In this document: positions 60,787-64,000 of the stretch, piece after piece | How positions within the stretch are numbered: position 1 is the first letter of the stretch | Layout of the letters: the number at the start of each line of letters is the position of its first letter | Origin: Halocaridina rubra | Taxonomy: Eukaryota; Arthropoda; Malacostraca; Decapoda; Atyidae | NCBI GenBank assembly: GCA_037179515.1 | Contig: JAXCGZ010000132.1 | Coordinates: forward strand, 1 to 64,000 | Length of the DNA: 64,000 nt | Direction of reading: 5' to 3' | Translations under genes and position numbers: made by a program | Notes under the pieces: generated by a model | Database searches by the model: none | Seen by the model: only the letters and a program-made list of their open reading frames with translations | Told to the model about the DNA's origin: nothing

Positions 60787-61917
60787 TTAAACTATCTCTT
60801 CTTTAATGCAAATAAACTCGCCTATGACATCTGTCTTTTGTAAGCAAACTGCCACATCCTCTTTCTCCTGAATACTTCCAAAGTGATCTGAAGAAATTCC
60901 AGGATCATGTTTAAGAGCTTGGACACATAATGTGCTAGTTTCATCACTTTCTACAACAGATTTAGGAACACCTGAAGATTCATAATTTTTTGTGCACTTA
61001 TTATGAACTGCACTGATAATAGGAGCTTCATCATGTCTTGAAGATGTAAAATTAAGCGTATCTAAATTCTTTCGAGGACCAATTCTTTTGCCTCCAGTAT
61101 GCATTTTCATGTGTTTGTTCAAGCTCTTGGACTGCTTAAATTTTTTCCCACATATACTACACGAGTAAGGTCTCTCCTCTGTGTGCACCCTCGAGTGTGC
61201 ATTAAGAGCAGGTTTTAAGCGAAAACTCATCCCACAAACACTGCATAAATAAGGTCTCTCTTGAGTATGCGATGTCATATGTACCGTTAGGGTTTTTTTC
61301 ATTCGAAAACTCTTCTCACATTCAGTACAAGTAAATGGCTTTTCAAGTGTGTGTGTTCTCAAATGATCCTGAAGATTACCTTTCTTGGTAAAGCCTTGAC
61401 CACATTCCATGCATTTGAAGGGTTTTTCTTTTGTATGTACCATCATGTGGCTAGTGACATGGCATGACTGAGTAAAGCCCCTGTTACATATAGGACAAGA
61501 ATAGGGTTTTATACCTAGATGGGTTTTCAGATGAGTATGAAGAGAACTTTTGTCTTTGAAACTTTTTTCACACATCTTACATGAGAAAGGCTTTTCATTT
61601 GTATGGATTCTTATATGAGAATCCAATTTGTCTTTTCGACTAAAACCCTTTCCGCATTCACAACACAAAAATGGCGTCTCTTCAGTATGAATCCTCATAT
61701 GTTTGGTAAGACTACCCTTATGACTAAAACTATTATTGCATATGCTGCAGGTGTATGGCTTTTCTTGTGTGTGCACTCTGAAGTGTGTTACAAGTCGGCT
61801 TTTATAAGGAAAGGACTTGCCACATTCAGTACATGAAAAAGATTTCCCATTGGAGTTATGAGCAACAATCATAGTAGGAGTATTCTCAACAATACTGCTC
61901 TTACTTAATTCCTCCAT
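60787..61917 (-). CDS. C2H2 zinc-finger protein, nine fingers, 376 aa
   Basis: The start is taken at ATG 61917 (context AACATGG). The open frame extends nine codons upstream only to a GTG, with a TAA farther back. Nine classic C2H2 fingers in tandem start with FSCTECGKSFPYKSRLVTHF and end with YSCSICGKKFKQSKSLNKHM. They are joined by TxEKPx-type linkers (QEKPY, NEKPF, EERPY). The last about 95 residues are acidic and Ser-rich and end in CIKEEIV, with IKEE a SUMO-type consensus. There are no KRAB, ZAD or BTB domains. It is probably a nuclear DNA-binding regulator. The coding region is one uninterrupted exon. It converges with CARF. Confidence 0.92.
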   Translation of the reverse strand: MEELSKSSIVENTPTMIVAHNSNGKSFSCTECGKSFPYKSRLVTHFRVHTQEKPYTCSICNNSFSHKGSLTKHMRIHTEETPFLCCECGKGFSRKDKLDSHIRIHTNEKPFSCKMCEKSFKDKSSLHTHLKTHLGIKPYSCPICNRGFTQSCHVTSHMMVHTKEKPFKCMECGQGFTKKGNLQDHLRTHTLEKPFTCTECEKSFRMKKTLTVHMTSHTQERPYLCSVCGMSFRLKPALNAHSRVHTEERPYSCSICGKKFKQSKSLNKHMKMHTGGKRIGPRKNLDTLNFTSSRHDEAPIISAVHNKCTKNYESSGVPKSVVESDETSTLCVQALKHDPGISSDHFGSIQEKEDVAVCLQKTDVIGEFICIKEEIV

Positions 61918-64000
61918 GTTCAATACAGTGTTGTCTAATGTCACATGGCCGATTTGAGATTTTTATATGTGCAAAATATACATACTGTTATAAAAAATAA
62001 ATAATATTAAATTTGAATCCTTTTCTCATATTTCTTGTACTGTTCTTCTCATATTACAGTTTTCTCACTTTTAAATACAGTTGAGAGATTAACGTAACAG
62101 TAGAATATGATGTCACCTGTTTCCCTAATAGAGAATCCTCAAGCTAGAGTTCAATAAGGCAGCATAATATGAATATCAAGTAACTTAAATAACATGGCTC
62201 AATATATGCAACTACATATGAGTCTTTTCATAATTTGAATACTTTCAGAAAGTTAAGCATAATTACACTACTGCATATGTTTAAGATATACATGTCGGAA
62301 CAAACTCTCAACTCTAGTAAATCTTCCTTCTAGACATAATTTTCTTGAAAATACTATTCCGTGTAATGCCTTGATGGTTTCATTGATGAATCAGAAATCT
62401 TCTTTGGTTCTGAAAAACAGACTGATAATTAACTCTCTGTGCCAAATGCACCTCAAATTACAATTCTTCCTGATCACAAAATAATAATTTGAGGTAAACT
62501 TGAAGATATGACACAAAAACTGTAAACCTGCACTGGAAACAGCAATTTTCCACTGATAAATAAGTGATCTCTAATAACTTACTAGTTTATAAGAAACTAT
62601 ACCTATGTTAAATTTCTACAGTGATTCAGGAATGCATCATCATAACAGAATAAAGTGACTTACTACACAGAACAGATTAAGTCAGTTAAAAATCAACTTA
62701 AAATTGCTAAAATATATATTCTCAGAAGATCATTATCTACTGAAAAGGAATATCCCTTGTGGACTTAAATAAATCTCTCCATTCTTGAAGCAATTTTGGT
62801 TGACAGAATACTGTACAATATTTCACGTTTGTCTGCCACTCTTCCGTCATATGTATATATGATTACCAGCACCAAAACTAAAATGAATGATAAAATTTCT
62901 AACCTGATAATAAATGTAATAGTTCTCAAATAAATGTAGCCAAGATTATACAAAGCTAAATGGTATGTTCAATTGTTGATATGCTTGTAGAATGACGGGG
63001 TTGAGACAAGGCCATGTAAAATAGCTCTGTAAACTGAGAAAAACTCTTTACAACAATGATGCATATTACTAAACTGCTTAATCCAGAGTAGTCTAGGTAT
63101 GCAACGTATCCCAACTATTCTGAGGACTCCAAGTCAAGGGGTCCTTGGTTTTCGACATATTTCGTGAATTTATTTTTTTTTTCTTCATATTTTCAAATCA
63201 CACATGGGAAAACTTCACTATTTGAAGCTGTGTGAGACATGGACACACTATTTGAGCATTAAAGTTACCTGCAGTTTGAATAAGTGTACCAAACCCCTAT
63301 ACTGCATATTAATCACTAGCAAGAAAATACAATTTCAGAACAACCCAGTAAAAGCATAGGCGTTAGCACATATGTCTAAACCAGAAAAATATTTTAAATG
63401 TTCTACTGTAAATATCAACTATCTTTCTAGTCAGTAATAAAAGTCATGATTCCTTTTTCAGTACTCTGGTTAGAGTATATAGAAGTACACAAGGCTAACA
63501 TATTTGTTTAGTTATTTGATTTAAAGTTTTGCAATATGGGTTACCAATAATGTTTGGTGAGTTCTGATATTTTGATATTCATTATACTTCAACACCTTCT
63601 TTGAATTAAAATTTTACTTTATGGGTTTTAGAGCTTTGAAAATTTCTCATATTCATTTCTGTTGGTAGTTGTTGGTTAAAGATATAACCCCCCTTCAATT
63701 ATGGGGGAAAGTTGAGCGAGGGAATATTCAAACACTAGCAATTTTGAAGGAAAGTAGTATCAGCTACATTTAAATCTATAATAAATAAATAAGTAAATAA
63801 AAAAATCATAATAATTACCAGGGGGCATTTCATAGTATCCCCTATTTTACCTGGATGGACTTGCCACCTTAAGCACCCTTAGCTAACCTAACTGGACGAA
63901 ATTTTGACAGCAGTCTTGAGGGTGTTTTTACAAACTGAGGTTCATTGTCCCTAAATATCACCGTAATCAACAAACATCAACAAGCATACCCATCTTATTC
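61918..64000. other. Upstream of the C2H2 gene, no gene seen
   Basis: AT-rich sequence that should contain the C2H2 promoter and any 5'-UTR exon; I cannot place either. AGGGGTCCTTGG with TTCGACAT near 63135-63160 vaguely resembles a Tigger terminus, without a partner. Confidence 0.5.

Overview
This is a eukaryotic, AT-rich, intron-rich and extremely repeat-laden genomic window, most likely from a decapod crustacean. The inference rests on long (TA)n arrays, CR1- and RTE-type LINEs, many Tigger/pogo DNA transposons, tRNA-derived SINEs, and animal genes with short exons and kilobase introns. No bacterial-style operons, CRISPR arrays or convincing tRNA/rRNA genes are present. The exact species cannot be read from the sequence.

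Three host genes can be supported. (1) A ZMYM2/3/4-like MYM zinc-finger gene lies on the minus strand, 22626 down to 4653. I reconstructed 11 exons with consistent splice sites and phases: a 512-codon acidic first coding exon, eight MYM fingers spread over exons 2-9, and an exon ending in the TKGV-x-CRP motif of ZMYM/QRICH proteins. The C-terminus lies beyond the left edge. (2) A calcium-responsive transcription factor (CARF/ALS2CR8)-like gene lies on the plus strand, 28710-55939, with 9 exons, a 429-aa predicted protein and all phases closing. (3) A nine-finger C2H2 zinc-finger gene lies on the minus strand, 61917-60787, in one coding exon. ZMYM and CARF are divergent; CARF and the C2H2 gene converge. 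A CCAAT/CRE/TATA-like cluster near 25.2 kb sits between the divergent pair.

The rest is mostly mobile DNA. 1-4.6 kb: end of a hAT element, a dead Tigger copy, a SINE, a small Tigger derivative and four TA arrays. 4.6-22.6 kb: ZMYM exons, with introns holding RTE and Tigger remnants and a higher-order tandem array. 22.6-28.7 kb: intergenic, with an old CR1 copy split by a (TC)n tract and by an RTE insertion. 28.7-56 kb: CARF exons. Intron 2 holds two stacked Tigger transposons. Intron 4 holds a nearly complete CR1 LINE with an open 940-codon ORF2, lying antisense inside a TA/TG microsatellite. Intron 5 holds a five-layer nest in which an outer Tigger with TA duplications contains another Tigger, a BEL/Pao LTR element with an ATAGG duplication, a hAT MITE and a piggyBac remnant. 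56-64 kb: an RTE fragment, a SINE and the C2H2 gene.

The strongest unusual signals are the resolved transposon nest, the Tigger lineages that carry 140-200 bp tandem arrays next to their 5' inverted repeats, and the placement of a 160-bp TA array only about 17 nt before a CARF 3' splice site.
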